DNA of 64,000 nt, from assembly GCF_017876775.1 (NCBI RefSeq), contig NZ_JAGIOP010000002.1, positions 806,001 through 870,000 on the forward strand. Direction: 5' to 3'. The notes under the pieces are model-generated. The model did no database searches, was not told the origin of the DNA, and saw only the letters and a list, made by a program, of their open reading frames with translations. Position 1 is the first letter of the stretch. Each line of letters opens with the position of its first letter. Made by a program: the position numbers and the translations under genes. This DNA comes from Mycolicibacterium lutetiense (GTDB lineage: Bacteria > Actinomycetota > Actinomycetes > Mycobacteriales > Mycobacteriaceae). Below, in pieces: positions 52,930-63,703 of this stretch.

Positions 52930-53805
52930 GTGCCGACCAACGAACAACGGCGTGCGACGGCCAAGCGCAAGCTGGACCGCCAGCTGGAGCGCCGTGCCGA
53001 CCAGGAACGCAAACGACGCATCGTGACCATCGCGGGTACCGCGGTCGCGGCCCTCGTCGTCATCGGGGCGGTTGTGGCCACATTCGTGTTCACCGGCAAG
53101 GACTCGGGCAGCACCACCGCCTCGGCGGAAGCCACCACCGCCACGTCGGGAGCGCCGGCGCAGCCTGCCGCCAACGGGCAGCTCCCGGCCTTCGCCGCAC
53201 CTGCCGACCTCGGCGCCAACTGCCAGTATCCGGCCGCAGCCGCGGCCAGCAAGCCGGCCACGCCACCGCGCACCGGCAAGGTCCCCACCGATCCGGCCAC
53301 GGTCAGCGTCAGCGTGGTCACCACCCAGGGCAACATCGGGCTGCAACTCGACAACGCCAAGGCGCCGTGCACCGTGAACAGCTTCGCGAGCCTGGCCGGC
53401 CAGAACTACTTCAACGACACCCCCTGCCACCGGCTGACCGCGGGCGGCCTGTCGGTGCTGCAGTGCGGTGACCCGACCGGCCAGGGCACCGGCGGCCCCG
53501 GCTACAAGTTCGCCGACGAGTACCCGACGAACCAGTACCAGCCGGACAACCCGGCGCTGGGTCAGCCGGTGCTCTACCCCCGCGGCACCTTGGCCATGGC
53601 CAACGCCGGGCCCAACACCAACGGCAGCCAGTTCTTCCTGGTGTACCAGGACTCCCAGCTGCCCCCGAACTACACGGTGTTCGGCAAGATCGACGACACC
53701 GGCCTGGCCACCCTCGACAAGATCGCCGCAGCCGGTGTGGCCGGAGGCGGAAGCGACGGCAAGCCGGCCCTCGATGTTCAGCTGAAGTCCGTGGCACTGG
53801 ATTAG
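52930..53805 (+). CDS. ppiB: membrane-anchored cyclophilin-type peptidyl-prolyl isomerase
   Basis: A 291-residue protein. A charged N-terminus (RRATAKRKLDRQLERRADQERKRR) and one membrane helix (IVTIAGTAVAALVVIGAVVATFVF) are followed by an Ala/Thr-rich linker and an extracytoplasmic cyclophilin domain from about residue 115. The domain shows FNDTPCHRLTAGG, YPRGTLAMANAGPNTNGSQFF and YTVFGKI. GTG at 52930 has AAGGAGG upstream. It is the Rv2582 equivalent. A second cyclophilin gene follows after 6 bases. Confidence 0.94.
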   Translation: MPTNEQRRATAKRKLDRQLERRADQERKRRIVTIAGTAVAALVVIGAVVATFVFTGKDSGSTTASAEATTATSGAPAQPAANGQLPAFAAPADLGANCQYPAAAAASKPATPPRTGKVPTDPATVSVSVVTTQGNIGLQLDNAKAPCTVNSFASLAGQNYFNDTPCHRLTAGGLSVLQCGDPTGQGTGGPGYKFADEYPTNQYQPDNPALGQPVLYPRGTLAMANAGPNTNGSQFFLVYQDSQLPPNYTVFGKIDDTGLATLDKIAAAGVAGGGSDGKPALDVQLKSVALD

Positions 53806-53811
53806 TCCCCG

Positions 53812-54813
53812 TTGACTGTCCCGCCCCCGTACGGCGGTTACCAGCCGGAGCATCCCAGTTATCCGCCGGCATACCCGGTGGGATATCCGGCTGGTTATCC
53901 CCCGCCTGCCCGCACCAACGGCATGGCGATCGCATCGTTGATCGGTGCCGTCCTGTTCGCTCCGCTGGGCATCGTCTTCGGGCACATTTCGCTGTCGCAG
54001 CTCAAACGCAGCGGTGAACAGGGACGCGGCATCGCGATCGCGGGCCTGATCATCGGATACGTGATGACGGCGCTGACCCTCGTGGCAGTCGTGCTGGTCG
54101 TGGTGTTCGCCGTCCTCATCAGCCGAGCCGCCGAGGACATGCCCCGCCAGGACCGGTACACGGCCGCCCCCGGCTCAGGCCGTCAACTGCCCGCGTTCGC
54201 GGCGCCATTGAACCTCGGCGCCAACTGCCAATACCCGGCCACCACGGCGCCTGCCACCAGGCCGGTCACCCCGCCGCGTTCCGGCCCGGTGCCAACCGAA
54301 CCTGCCACGGTGGAAGCCGGGATGGTCACCAATCGCGGCGCCATCGGACTCAAGCTCGCCAATGGCAGGGCGCCGTGCACGGTGAACAACTTCGCCAGCC
54401 TGGCCTTCCAAGGATTCTTCGATGGCACCCCGTGCCACCGGTTGACCACAGGAGAGCTCGCGGCGCTGCAGTGCGGTGACCCGTCGGGCAGCGGAACCGG
54501 TGGGCCCGGTTACCGATTCCCGAATGAGTACCCGACCAACCAGTACCGGCTCTCCGATCCCGCGGTGAAACAACCTGTCGTCTATCCGCGCGGCACGGTG
54601 GCGATGGCGAATTCCGGGCCCGGCACCAACGGCAGCCAGTTCTTCCTCGTGTACGAGGATTCGCTCCTGCCGCCGACATACACGGTGTTCGGCACCGTCG
54701 ACAAGACCGGATTGGACACTCTCGATGGGATTGCCGCAGCCGGGGTCGCCGACGGCGGCACGGACGGCAAACCAGCCGGCCCCGTCGAAATCACCTCGGT
54801 CACACTCGATTAA
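53812..54813 (+). CDS. second cyclophilin, with DUF4190-like membrane N-terminus
   Basis: A 333-residue paralogue of the preceding protein. Its N-terminal third differs: a Pro/Tyr/Gly-rich start (GYQPEHPSYPPAYPVGYPAG) and two membrane helices (GMAIASLIGAVLFAPLGIVFG, GIAIAGLIIGYVMTALTLVAV) of the DUF4190 type. From QLPAFAAPLNLGANCQYPA onward it closely parallels the first cyclophilin, including GTPCHRLTTGE and FFLVYEDS. The start is TTG at 53812, with no clear ribosome site, so it may depend on coupling. A tandem duplication is likely. Confidence 0.88.
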   Translation: MTVPPPYGGYQPEHPSYPPAYPVGYPAGYPPPARTNGMAIASLIGAVLFAPLGIVFGHISLSQLKRSGEQGRGIAIAGLIIGYVMTALTLVAVVLVVVFAVLISRAAEDMPRQDRYTAAPGSGRQLPAFAAPLNLGANCQYPATTAPATRPVTPPRSGPVPTEPATVEAGMVTNRGAIGLKLANGRAPCTVNNFASLAFQGFFDGTPCHRLTTGELAALQCGDPSGSGTGGPGYRFPNEYPTNQYRLSDPAVKQPVVYPRGTVAMANSGPGTNGSQFFLVYEDSLLPPTYTVFGTVDKTGLDTLDGIAAAGVADGGTDGKPAGPVEITSVTLD

Positions 54814-54851
54814 CCCGCACGGCGTCAATTTCGGGGGCCGGCGAGTGTGGC

Positions 54852-54864
54852 TGTGGCAAGCTGA
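54852..54864 (+). promoter_or_regulatory. 13-base motif TGTGGCAAGCTGA upstream of the MPT63-like gene
   Basis: Identical to 35301-35313. It ends 37 bases before the ATG at 54902. Confidence 0.4.
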
Positions 54865-54901
54865 CCAGGAAAGAACGCCTTCGACGAATGGGAAGTGGCG
54901 C

Positions 54902-55381
54902 ATGAGGATCCGCAGGTTCGGAACACCGCTGGCGGTTGCGGGTATCGCGGTGATCGGCTTGACGACCGCACCGATCGCAATGGCCGAGCCGACCGTGACT
55001 CCCTTCGACACCACCCAGGAACTGGTCGATGCGGGCGGCGCCGTGGTCACCGGCTGGACGGTCGAGGAACTGGAGCCCGCCGACGACACCATCCCGGGCT
55101 ACCACCCCGCGGGGCAACTGTGGGAGGCCGACGTCACCGTCGAGGCCGTCAAGGGCGCCGTCACGCCGATCATCCCCAACTTCAGTGTGCGAGCCGCCAA
55201 CGGCGACACCTACCGGGTGGTCGTGGTGCTGCCGGCGCCCGAAGGGCTCAATCCGAGCACATTGCAGCAGGGCCAGTCCGCCGAGGGCGAACTCTACTTC
55301 GACGTCACCGGCGCGGAGCCGGATAGCGTCGTCTACAGCGCCGGAGGCCATGACCTGCTGATCTGGAAGGGCGAAAGCTAG
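54902..55381 (+). CDS. MPT63/MPB63-like secreted immunoglobulin-fold protein
   Basis: A 159-residue secreted protein. The signal peptide (LAVAGIAVIGLTTAPIAMA) probably ends at AMA-EP. The mature part matches the M. tuberculosis antigen MPT63 in VVTGWTVEELEP, IPGYHPAGQLWEADVTVEAVKG, ELYFDVTGAEP and the terminal DLLIWKGE. MPT63 is a beta-sandwich of unknown function. GGGAAG stands before the ATG. In M. tuberculosis mpt63 (Rv1926c) lies elsewhere, so its place here is different or this is a second paralogue. Confidence 0.9.
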   Translation: MRIRRFGTPLAVAGIAVIGLTTAPIAMAEPTVTPFDTTQELVDAGGAVVTGWTVEELEPADDTIPGYHPAGQLWEADVTVEAVKGAVTPIIPNFSVRAANGDTYRVVVVLPAPEGLNPSTLQQGQSAEGELYFDVTGAEPDSVVYSAGGHDLLIWKGES

Positions 55382-55384
55382 GCC

Positions 55385-57742
55385 TCAGGCTGCGGAGGTG
55401 ATGCGGTAGACGTCGTACACGCCTTCAACGTTGCGCACCACACTCAGCAGGTGGCCGAGGTGCTTGGGATCGCCCATCTCGAAGGTGAACCGGCTGATCG
55501 CGACCCGGTCGTTCGAGGTCGTCACCGACGCCGAGAGGATGTTGACCTTCTCGTCGGCCAGCACGCGCGTCACATCGGACAGCAGACGGTGCCGGTCGAG
55601 CGCCTCGACCTGGATGGCCACCAGGAACACCGACGACGGAGACGGTGCCCAGTTCACCTCGATGATGCGTTCCGACTGTTGTTGCAGGGAAGCCGCATTC
55701 GTGCAGTCGGTGCGGTGCACGCTGACGCCACCACCGCGGGTCACGAAGCCCATGATGGTGTCGCCGGGTACCGGGGTACAGCACTTGGCGAGCTTGGTCA
55801 GGGTGCCCGGCGCTCCCGGCACCGCGACGCCGGTGTCGTCGGTGCTGCGCTGACGCACCGGCATGGTCAAGGGCGTGGACCGCTCGGCGAGTTCGTCCTC
55901 GGCCGCGTCGTCGCCGCCGAACTGGGCGAGCAGACGCTGCACGACGTGGCGCGCCGAGACGTGGCCCTCACCGACAGCGGTGTACAGGGCGGAGACGTCG
56001 GCGTAACGCAACTCGCGGGCGAGCGCACCCATGGAATCGGCATTGATCAAGCGCTGCAACGGAAGTCCGCCTCGACGGACTTCCCGCGCGATGGCATCCT
56101 TGCCGGACTCCAAGGCTTCTTCGCGGCGTTCCTTGGCGAACCACTGCCGGATCTTGGCCTTGGCCCGCGGCGACACCACGAAGGTCTGCCAGTCGCGTGA
56201 CGGTCCGGCGTTGTGCGCCTTCGAGGTGAACACCTCGACGACTTCACCGTTCTCCAGCTTGCGTTCCAGCGCGACGAGCCGGCCATTGACCCGGGCACCG
56301 ATACAGCGGTGCCCCACCTCGGTGTGCACGGCGTAAGCGAAGTCGACCGGCGTCGATCCGGTCGGCAGGTTGATCACGTCGCCCTTGGGGGTGAAGACGA
56401 AGATCTCTTTGACCGCAAGGTCGTAACGCAAGGACTCGAGGAACTCGCCGGGGTCGGCGGCCTCCCGCTGCCAATCGAGCAACTGGCGCATCCAGGCCAT
56501 GTCGTCGATCTCGGTGGCGGCGTGGCTGGGCGGAACTCCGTTGCGGCCCTTGGCTTCTTTGTAGCGCCAGTGCGCGGCGATGCCGTACTCGGCGGTGCGG
56601 TGCATGTCGCGGGTACGGATCTGCACCTCCAGCGGCTTACCCTCGGGGCCGACGACCGTGGTGTGCAGCGACTGGTAGACGCCGTAGCGCGGCTGGGCGA
56701 TGTAGTCCTTGAACCGGCCCGCCATCGGCTGCCACAGCGAGTGCACGACGCCGACGGCCGCATAGCAGTCCCGGATCTCATCGCACAGGATCCGCACGCC
56801 GACCAGGTCGTGGATGTCGTCGAAGTCGCGCCCCTTGACGATCATCTTCTGATAGATCGACCAGTAGTGCTTGGGCCTGCCCTCAACCACCGCGTTGATC
56901 TTCATCGCGCTCAGTGCCACGCCGATCTCGGCACGCACCTTGGCCAGGTAGGTGTCCCGCGACGGCGCCCGGTCGGCGACCAGTCGCACGATCTCTTCGT
57001 ACTTCTTGGGGTGCAGGATCGCGAACGACAGGTCCTCAAGCTCCCACTTGACCGTCGCCATACCAAGCCGATGGGCCAGCGGCGCAATCACTTCCAGGGT
57101 CTCGCGGGCCTTGCGGGCCTGCTTCTCGGGGGGCAGGAACCGCATGGTGCGCATGTTGTGCAGCCGATCGGCCACCTTGATCACCAGTACCCGCGGGTCG
57201 CGGGCCATCGCGATGATCATCTTGCGGATCGTCTCGCCCTCAGCGGCCGAGCCGAGCACCACCTTGTCCAGCTTGGTGACCCCGTCGACCAGGTGACCCA
57301 CCTCGGCCCCGAACTCGGCGGTCAACGCCTCCAAGGTGTATCCGGTGTCCTCCACCGTGTCGTGCAGCAGGGCCGCGACCAGCGTGGTGGTGTCCATGCC
57401 GAGCTCGGCCAGGATGTTGGCGACCGCCAGCGGATGGGTGATGTAGGGATCACCCGATTTGCGCAACTGGTCGGCGTGCCGCTGGTCGGCGACGTCGTAG
57501 GCCCGCTGTAGCAACTGCAGGTCGGCCTTGGGGTAGATCTCGCGGTGTACCGCGACGAGGGGCTCCAGGACCGGGTTGAACGCACTGCGCTGCGAGGTCA
57601 TCCGGCGGGCCAACCGGGCGCGCACCCGGCGCGAGGCACTGGTTTTGGTCGTATCGGGAGCCGGCGGGGTGGCACCCGGCAGCGTCGGGGGCAACTCAGC
57701 AGTCTGGCCGGTACCTGTGTCCGTAACCGGTTCGCTGGCCAT
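55385..57742 (-). CDS. rel: bifunctional (p)ppGpp synthetase/hydrolase
   Basis: A 785-residue Rel protein that makes and degrades (p)ppGpp in the stringent response. Domains in order: HD hydrolase ([28 protein letters not shown]), synthetase ([31 protein letters not shown]), TGS ([24 protein letters not shown]), a cysteine-bearing RIS segment ([11 protein letters not shown]) and a C-terminal ACT domain. Both active sites look intact. I chose ATG at 57742 with GGGAGGTGA upstream. The order rel-apt-Rv2585c-secF is as in M. tuberculosis. Confidence 0.97.
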   Translation of the reverse strand: MASEPVTDTGTGQTAELPPTLPGATPPAPDTTKTSASRRVRARLARRMTSQRSAFNPVLEPLVAVHREIYPKADLQLLQRAYDVADQRHADQLRKSGDPYITHPLAVANILAELGMDTTTLVAALLHDTVEDTGYTLEALTAEFGAEVGHLVDGVTKLDKVVLGSAAEGETIRKMIIAMARDPRVLVIKVADRLHNMRTMRFLPPEKQARKARETLEVIAPLAHRLGMATVKWELEDLSFAILHPKKYEEIVRLVADRAPSRDTYLAKVRAEIGVALSAMKINAVVEGRPKHYWSIYQKMIVKGRDFDDIHDLVGVRILCDEIRDCYAAVGVVHSLWQPMAGRFKDYIAQPRYGVYQSLHTTVVGPEGKPLEVQIRTRDMHRTAEYGIAAHWRYKEAKGRNGVPPSHAATEIDDMAWMRQLLDWQREAADPGEFLESLRYDLAVKEIFVFTPKGDVINLPTGSTPVDFAYAVHTEVGHRCIGARVNGRLVALERKLENGEVVEVFTSKAHNAGPSRDWQTFVVSPRAKAKIRQWFAKERREEALESGKDAIAREVRRGGLPLQRLINADSMGALARELRYADVSALYTAVGEGHVSARHVVQRLLAQFGGDDAAEDELAERSTPLTMPVRQRSTDDTGVAVPGAPGTLTKLAKCCTPVPGDTIMGFVTRGGGVSVHRTDCTNAASLQQQSERIIEVNWAPSPSSVFLVAIQVEALDRHRLLSDVTRVLADEKVNILSASVTTSNDRVAISRFTFEMGDPKHLGHLLSVVRNVEGVYDVYRITSAA

Positions 57743-57783
57743 CGTCACCTCCCACTGTTGATCTGAGATATCGAGGATATCCC

Positions 57784-58323
57784 TCACACCGTGTGCAAGC
57801 TGCTGACCCTCAGCGGTGCCACCACATCCCGACCACCCAGGGCGGTCAATTCCAGCACCACCGCGGCGCTCAGGACATTGGCGCCGCTGGCCTCGAGCAG
57901 CTGCATGGCCGCTCCCAGCGTCCCGCCGGTGGCCAGGACATCGTCGATGATCACAACGTTGCGGCCGGCGATATCAATCCCGTCAGCCGGGATCTCCAGG
58001 GTCGCGCTGCCGTACTCGAGCTGATAGGTCACGCTGTGCACCGGAGGCGGCAGCTTGCCGCCCTTGCGCACCGCCAGGACACCGGTGCCGAGTCGGGTCG
58101 CGACCGCGGCACCCAGCAGAAAGCCGCGGGCATCCAGGCCTGCGATCAGATCGGCGTCGGCCGCGGTGGCGGCCAATGCATCGGTCACCGCGCACAGGCC
58201 CTCGGCGTCGGCCAGCAACGGGGTCAAGTCCTTGAACTGCACGCCGGGCTCGGGAAAGTCGGGGACCTCCCGGATCAGCCTCTTGACCAGCTCCGAGACT
58301 CTGGCAACGTCACCGCCACTCAC
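57784..58323 (-). CDS. apt: adenine phosphoribosyltransferase
   Basis: A 179-residue enzyme that salvages adenine with PRPP to AMP. The PRPP-binding motif is [35 protein letters not shown] and VRKGGKLP are also typical of Apt. I chose GTG at 58323, whose GTGA overlaps the stop of the upstream lipoprotein gene; longer starts exist in the same frame. Next to rel, which consumes and produces guanine nucleotides. Confidence 0.95.
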   Translation of the reverse strand: MSGGDVARVSELVKRLIREVPDFPEPGVQFKDLTPLLADAEGLCAVTDALAATAADADLIAGLDARGFLLGAAVATRLGTGVLAVRKGGKLPPPVHSVTYQLEYGSATLEIPADGIDIAGRNVVIIDDVLATGGTLGAAMQLLEASGANVLSAAVVLELTALGGRDVVAPLRVSSLHTV

Positions 58324-59987
58324 GTGGACAACTTCCAGCGATCCATGTTCCAGCCCGCGCCCCACCGCGTGGGGTTACTGCTCACCGCATACATCTTGTT
58401 CGATGTCAGCACGGTGCGCTGCTGGCGGTACAGCGGCAGGGTCGGCATGTCGTTCCACAGGATCGTCGCGCCCTCCCCGGCCAGCCGGGCCAGTTCCTTC
58501 GGATCGCTCGTGACAGCCTGCGCATCGATGATGCCGTCCACCCGCTCGTTGAAATAGGCGCCCAGGTTGTTGCCGTTACCCGAATGGAAGGCATAGGCAT
58601 CGATCGCCGAAGATCCCGAGGAACCGCTGCCGGCGGCCCCGCCGGTGCTGGCCAGCAATCCGTCGATCTCGTTGTTGCGCAACGCCACCGGCCCTGCCGT
58701 CGCCGATCCGGCGTCCTGCACGGTGATGCCCGCGGCGGCGCACGATTTCGCGATGGCGCCGACGGTCGCGGCCAGTCTGGCATTGGGCGTCTGATACCCG
58801 ATGCGCACCGTCAACGGCTTGTTGTTCAGGGCGGCGCGGGCCGCACCGGGGTTGGCAGAAGCGAATTGCGCGGCCTCGCCGACATTCTCGGCCGCACTGA
58901 ACGCGTCGTCGCTGACCGGGCTGAGCCGCGAGTTGACGATCGGCGTGGCGGCGTTGCGGGCGATCACGTCACGCGGGGTGCACAGCGCGACGGCCCGTCG
59001 CGCCGCCGGAGGGGCCAGCGGACCGCCCGGCGCGAAGATCAGCTGCTCGATACCGGCGGACGGGCTTTCGGTGCTGACATAGTCGTCGGGCAGGTTGAGC
59101 AGACCCGAGGATCCGGACTCGATGTCGACAACGTCGAAGGATCCCTGGTTGACCCGCTCCTGGATGTCAGCCCCACGCGGCCACACCGCGATCCGGTTGG
59201 TGACGGGGGCGGTGCCCCACCATTTGTCGTTGGCGACCAGGACCACCACGCCGTCCTCGGACACTGAGTCGATCCGGTACGGGCCGGACGAGGGGAACCG
59301 TTTGAGGTCGAGGTCGGGCTTGAGATCCCAGCTGTTGTTCCACGCCTTGGCGATGCGGTCGATGGTCGGTTGGTCGCTGTTCAGCAACGCAGTGGCCACA
59401 CCCCCGTCGCCCAGGTCGAGTTCGTCGGCGAGGACGTGTGCGGGCATCAGCGAGGTGGCCGCGAACAGCTGACCGTAGTCGAGGAATCCGCGATCCTGGG
59501 CGAAGGACACCCGGGCCCGCTTCTGGCCGGGTACGCAGTCCACCGATGCGATGTCGCGGTAGCCGGCGTGGCTGGCGGCGTCGAACACGGGGAACCGGCC
59601 GGACTGTGCGCCCCAGGTCAGCACCAGGTCGTCACAGGTGATCGGCTTACCGTCGGAGTAGACGGCCTTGTCGCTGATCACGTAGTCGAGCACCAGTGGG
59701 GCGCGGCCCACGACCGACACCGAGCCGAAGTCGTTGTCGGCGACCACCTGACCTTCAGGCCCGTGATAGGCGAACCCGGTCAATGCCCGGGCGAAGGCCT
59801 GTGGGCCGGCGGAGGCCGCTCCGGCCATGGTGTTGGTGTTATAGGTGGTCAGTGTGCCGTCCACGGCGTAGTCGATCTCGTCGGCCGAACTGCCCGAACA
59901 CGCCGCCAGACCCAGCCCGGCGACCACGGACAGCGTGGCCACTGTTGCCGCTGTCCGGGTCCGGGCCGCGGCCCGCCACTGAACCAT
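58320..59987 (-). CDS. peptide-type ABC transporter substrate-binding lipoprotein (Rv2585c-like)
   Basis: A 555-residue exported lipoprotein of the SBP_bac_5 (DppA/OppA) family. The signal peptide ends in the lipobox [40 protein letters not shown] and a C-terminal lobe follow. No permease or ATPase genes lie beside it, so it either serves a transporter encoded elsewhere or has another role. It sits between secF and apt, with a 5-base gap to secF and a 4-base overlap with apt. Confidence 0.9.
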   Translation of the reverse strand: MVQWRAAARTRTAATVATLSVVAGLGLAACSGSSADEIDYAVDGTLTTYNTNTMAGAASAGPQAFARALTGFAYHGPEGQVVADNDFGSVSVVGRAPLVLDYVISDKAVYSDGKPITCDDLVLTWGAQSGRFPVFDAASHAGYRDIASVDCVPGQKRARVSFAQDRGFLDYGQLFAATSLMPAHVLADELDLGDGGVATALLNSDQPTIDRIAKAWNNSWDLKPDLDLKRFPSSGPYRIDSVSEDGVVVLVANDKWWGTAPVTNRIAVWPRGADIQERVNQGSFDVVDIESGSSGLLNLPDDYVSTESPSAGIEQLIFAPGGPLAPPAARRAVALCTPRDVIARNAATPIVNSRLSPVSDDAFSAAENVGEAAQFASANPGAARAALNNKPLTVRIGYQTPNARLAATVGAIAKSCAAAGITVQDAGSATAGPVALRNNEIDGLLASTGGAAGSGSSGSSAIDAYAFHSGNGNNLGAYFNERVDGIIDAQAVTSDPKELARLAGEGATILWNDMPTLPLYRQQRTVLTSNKMYAVSSNPTRWGAGWNMDRWKLST

Positions 59988-59992
59988 GCGGA

Positions 59993-61258
59993 TTACCGCC
60001 GGCTGTTCCGCTTGCCCGACGGACGTCCGGTCCGGGGGCCGGGACGTGCGCCCGGTGCCGGCTTGGCCGGTGCAGGCGCGGCGACGACCGAAGCCGACAC
60101 GGTCGCGTCGTCGGCGTCGTCGGCCTCGGTGGTGTCGGAGGCATCCTTGGCCATCACCGGCTTGGCGCCCCGCTCCCGGCGGTTGAGCACCCGCTTGGTG
60201 TGCTTGCGCACCAGTTCGGTGCGTTCACGCAACGACACGAGCAGCGGCGTGGCGAAGTAGATCGACGAGTACGTACCCACGATGACGCCGACCAACTGGA
60301 CCAGAGCCAGGTCCATCAGGGTTCCGACGCCCAGAAGCCACACCGCCACCACCATCAACGCCACGATCGGCAACACCGAGATCAAGCTGGTGTTGATCGA
60401 ACGCATGAATGTCTGGTTGACGGCGAGGTTGGCCTGCTCGGCGAAGGTTCGGCGAGTGGTGTGCTCGAACCCGTTGGTGTTCTCCTCGACCTTGTCGAAC
60501 ACGATCACCGTGTCGTACAGCGAGAAGCCCAGAATCGTGAGCAGGCCGATCACGGTGGCCGGGCTGACCTCGAATCCGACCAGCGAATAGACGCCTGCGG
60601 TCACGACCAGGTCGAAGACCAGGGTCGCCATCGCGGCCATCGCCATGTAGCGCTCATAACGCCAGGCGATGTAGATCGAGGCCAGGACGATGAACACCAC
60701 AAGCGCGATCAGTGCCTTGTCGGTGATCTGGCCGCCCCAGGTCTCCGACACCTTCGAATCGCTGATCGCCTGTTTGCTGGGCTGGCCGTCGCTACCCTTC
60801 GGATGGAACTCGTCGAACAACGCGGTGCGCAACTGCTCGATCTCGGGTTCCGACAGTGTCTCCGAACGGATCTGGACCGTCGCCGAGTCGCCGCTGCCGA
60901 CCCGCACGACCGACTCGGGCGTCCGATTCAGGGTCTTGCTGTAGACATCCTCGACCTGTTGCACCGAGACGTTGCCCGTAGAACCGGCCGACGGCATCGA
61001 CACCTTCGTGCCGCCCTCGAAGTCGATCCCGAAGGTGAACCCGCGCAGCACCATGCTGGCGATACAGATCCCGACGATGATGCCGCTGACCGCATACCAG
61101 AATTTGCGGCGACCGATCACCTCGAAGGCGCCGGTGCCGGTGTAGAGCCGGACGAAGAATCCGTGCTTGGGCAGTGCCGCAGACGTGGATTCGATGCTCG
61201 GCGCCTCCACCGAGGTGTCTTTCACGTCCTCGCCAGTGGTGTCATTCTTTGCTGCCAT
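59993..61258 (-). CDS. secF: Sec translocon accessory protein SecF
   Basis: A 421-residue membrane protein with six helices that, with SecD, uses the proton gradient to help preprotein release. FGIDFEGGTKVSM is the conserved periplasmic start motif; GFSLYDTVIVFDKVEEN, FMRSINTSLISVLPIVAL and TYSSIYFATPLLVSL are family signatures. A hydrophilic C-terminal tail of about 80 residues ends GKRNSRR. I chose ATG at 61258, 4 bases after the secD stop. Confidence 0.97.
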   Translation of the reverse strand: MAAKNDTTGEDVKDTSVEAPSIESTSAALPKHGFFVRLYTGTGAFEVIGRRKFWYAVSGIIVGICIASMVLRGFTFGIDFEGGTKVSMPSAGSTGNVSVQQVEDVYSKTLNRTPESVVRVGSGDSATVQIRSETLSEPEIEQLRTALFDEFHPKGSDGQPSKQAISDSKVSETWGGQITDKALIALVVFIVLASIYIAWRYERYMAMAAMATLVFDLVVTAGVYSLVGFEVSPATVIGLLTILGFSLYDTVIVFDKVEENTNGFEHTTRRTFAEQANLAVNQTFMRSINTSLISVLPIVALMVVAVWLLGVGTLMDLALVQLVGVIVGTYSSIYFATPLLVSLRERTELVRKHTKRVLNRRERGAKPVMAKDASDTTEADDADDATVSASVVAAPAPAKPAPGARPGPRTGRPSGKRNSRR

Positions 61259-61262
61259 CTGC

Positions 61263-63110
61263 TTATCCCCGTCCCGCGGTCGCATGCGAAGCCTCCCGGC
61301 GTTCCCGCGCGATCTGCTGCACCGCGCCGAGACCGTTGAGGGCAGGTTTTGCCATCGTCGGGGACTTGGACGCCAGGTACACCAGCGGCCAGGTCACCAG
61401 GAACACCACCACGATGTCCAGGATTGTCGTCAACCCCAGTGTGAACGCGAAGCCCTTGACCTGACCGATCGCCAGGAAGTACAGCACCGCGGCAGCCAGG
61501 AAGGTCACGGCGTTGCCGGACACGATCGTCTTGCGGGCGCGCGCCCAACCTCGGGGCACCGCCGACCGGAAAGATCTGCCCTCGCGGATCTCGTCCTTTA
61601 TTCGCTCGAAGAACACCACGAAGGAGTCCGCAGTGGTGCCGATACCGATGATCAGACCGGCGATGCCGGCCAGGTCCAGTGTGTAGCCGATATACCGGCC
61701 GAGCAGGACGAGGATGGCGAAAACCACCGCGCCGGCAGCGATCAGCGACAGCGCCACCAACAGACCGAGCACCCGGTAGTACAGCAGCGAGTACAGCAGC
61801 ACCGCCGCCAGACCGACCGCGCCTGCGATCAGGCCGGCTCGCATGGAGGACAGGCCCAGGGTCGCCGAAACGGTCTCGGCCTCCGACGACTCGAACGACA
61901 GCGGCAGCGACCCGTACTTGAGCACGTTGGCCAGTTCCTTGGCCGATTCCGAAGTGAACTGGCCGGTGATCTGGGTGTTGCCACCGGGAATGGCTTCCCG
62001 GATCTCGGGTGCGCTGACCACCTGCGAGTCCAAGGTGAAGGCGGTCTGAGTGCCCACGTTGGCCGCGGTGAAGTCGGCCCAGGTCTTGGCTCCCCCACTC
62101 TTGAAGGTCACGTCGACGACGTACTGGCCCTGCTGCTGGTCCAGACCCGAGGAGGCGGTCTCGATCTCTTCACCGCTCATGATCGACTTGCTGAGCAGGT
62201 ACACCGTCTGCCCGTCTTGCGAGCACGTGATCAACGGCAGGTTCGGGTCGTCGTTGCCGGCGAGCACATCTTCCTCACCGCAACGGGTGGCCTGGTACTG
62301 CAGCGCCAGGATCTGGATCGACGGGTTGGTGCTCTGCCGCAGTTCCTTCTCGTCGGAAATCCGCTGCGCCATAGCGGCCTTGGCGTCACCGGGCTTCGGC
62401 TGTTCGGGAGCCGGAGCCGGTGCGGGACCGGGTGCCGGTGCAGGCGCCGGGCCGGGCTCACCCGGGGCCGGAGCCGGAGTCGGTTCACCTGGAGTCGGTG
62501 CCGGGTCCAGCGGGTAGGGCCGCGGCTGGGGAGCCGGGACCGGCTCACCCGCCGGAGGCGCCGGCTGCTCGCCGGCCGGCGGTACCGCCGGAGCCTCGCC
62601 CGGCGCACCCGGAGCCAGACCTGGGACCGCACCGGGAAGCCCGGGCACGACACCCGGAGCCGCAGGAGCACCCGGGGCCGCAGGAGCACCCGGAGCGCCC
62701 GGCTGCTGTCCCTGCGGAGCCGGCGGCTTGGCGGGCATCGAGTGCACGACCGGCCGGATGTACAGGCGGGCGGTCTGGCCCAGGTTGCGGGCCTCGCTGC
62801 CGTCATTGCCGGGAACGGTGATCACCAGGTTGTCGCCGTCGATGACGACCTCCGAGCCGGAGACGCCGAGACCGTCGACGCGGGCACTGATGATTTGTTG
62901 GGCCTGGCTGAGTGCCTCTCTGGTGGGCGTCGAGCCGTCCGGGGTGCGCGCTGTCAGCGTCACCCGGGTACCGCCCTGCAGGTCAATGCCTAGTTTTGGC
63001 TTCGCCTGCTTGTCGCCGGTGAGAAACACCAGCAGATAAACGCCGACCAGAAGTGCCAGGAATAGCGACAGGTAGCGCGCAGGATGCACCGGCGCCGAAG
63101 ACGATGCCAC
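61263..63110 (-). CDS. secD: Sec translocon accessory protein SecD with Pro/Ala-rich insertion
   Basis: A 615-residue membrane protein. The first helix is [18 protein letters not shown], followed by [16 protein letters not shown]. The P1 domain is interrupted at residues 126-241 by a long Pro/Ala/Gly-rich low-complexity stretch, then resumes. The helical domain holds [24 protein letters not shown] and [20 protein letters not shown]. It is followed closely by secF and preceded by yajC, giving yajC-secD-secF. Confidence 0.96.
   Translation of the reverse strand: MASSSAPVHPARYLSLFLALLVGVYLLVFLTGDKQAKPKLGIDLQGGTRVTLTARTPDGSTPTREALSQAQQIISARVDGLGVSGSEVVIDGDNLVITVPGNDGSEARNLGQTARLYIRPVVHSMPAKPPAPQGQQPGAPGAPAAPGAPAAPGVVPGLPGAVPGLAPGAPGEAPAVPPAGEQPAPPAGEPVPAPQPRPYPLDPAPTPGEPTPAPAPGEPGPAPAPAPGPAPAPAPEQPKPGDAKAAMAQRISDEKELRQSTNPSIQILALQYQATRCGEEDVLAGNDDPNLPLITCSQDGQTVYLLSKSIMSGEEIETASSGLDQQQGQYVVDVTFKSGGAKTWADFTAANVGTQTAFTLDSQVVSAPEIREAIPGGNTQITGQFTSESAKELANVLKYGSLPLSFESSEAETVSATLGLSSMRAGLIAGAVGLAAVLLYSLLYYRVLGLLVALSLIAAGAVVFAILVLLGRYIGYTLDLAGIAGLIIGIGTTADSFVVFFERIKDEIREGRSFRSAVPRGWARARKTIVSGNAVTFLAAAVLYFLAIGQVKGFAFTLGLTTILDIVVVFLVTWPLVYLASKSPTMAKPALNGLGAVQQIARERREASHATAGRG
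62388..62735 (-). repeat. Pro/Ala/Gly-rich coding repeat inside secD
   Basis: This segment encodes residues 126-241 of SecD. It is made of short imperfect repeats such as APGAPAAPG and [10 protein letters not shown]. The GC-rich repeats suggest length variation between strains. Confidence 0.7.
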
Positions 63111-63182
63111 GTTTCTAGGGTCTCCTCGAGATCAGTTCGTCAGCACCGCAAAGGGTACGTGCTTGTCCTGGGTGCTCTGCGG

Positions 63183-63542
63183 TCAGTCTTTCTTGAAGCC
63201 GTCGGCGTCGGTGACACCGGTGCTCTCGGTCAATTCGGTCGCGCCTGCCGAAGCGGCGGTCTCATCCTCGAGATCATCGTCGGTGTCCTCCTCGATGCGA
63301 TCGCGCACGGCGAGCTTCATCCAGGTGGTGACGACGCCGGGGGCGATCTCCAGGTCGACGTTGTCGTCGGTGATACCGGTGATGGTGGCCAGCATGCCCG
63401 AGGTGGTGTGCACTCGATCCCCGACCTGCAGAGAATTGTGCAGGTCGATGGTCGCCTGCATGGCCTTGCGCTGACGACGCGACGCGAAGAACATAAATGC
63501 GCCCATGACGATCAGCAAGGGCAGGAAAATGACGAGATCCAT
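63183..63542 (-). CDS. yajC: Sec translocon subunit YajC
   Basis: A 119-residue protein with one N-terminal membrane helix (DLVIFLPLLIVMGAFMFFASRRQRK). The soluble domain (LQVGDRVHTTSGMLATITGI) is typical of YajC. An acidic C-terminal tail of about 35 residues follows. It leads the yajC-secD-secF cluster, 72 bases upstream of secD. Confidence 0.95.
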   Translation of the reverse strand: MDLVIFLPLLIVMGAFMFFASRRQRKAMQATIDLHNSLQVGDRVHTTSGMLATITGITDDNVDLEIAPGVVTTWMKLAVRDRIEEDTDDDLEDETAASAGATELTESTGVTDADGFKKD

Positions 63543-63703
63543 GTCAGTTATGTCTTTCGTGTTGTGTCAGAAGTCAGGGCGACCGAGGCCACGATACCGC
63601 CGCCGAGCCGGACCACCCCATTCGCCGCCGACAGTCGGGTGTGACGACTAGGCTCGAGACGCGTTCTTTCCGGCGCCGCCCTTGGAGAATTCAGGAGGCT
63701 GTG

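Noticed and set aside
56213..57511. 432-codon open frame on the plus strand
   Set aside because: Antisense to rel, with no protein-like composition.
57743..57783. GATATC-containing sequence between rel and apt as an operator
   Set aside because: The two GATATC copies do not form a larger symmetric element, and the gap is short within a likely operon.
62388..62735. Repeat tract as a CRISPR-like array
   Set aside because: The repeats are short, imperfect, in frame inside secD and have no spacers.
61167..62993. 608-codon open frame on the plus strand
   Set aside because: Antisense to secF and secD; its Arg/Ser-rich end is the mirror of the Pro/Ala-rich insertion.
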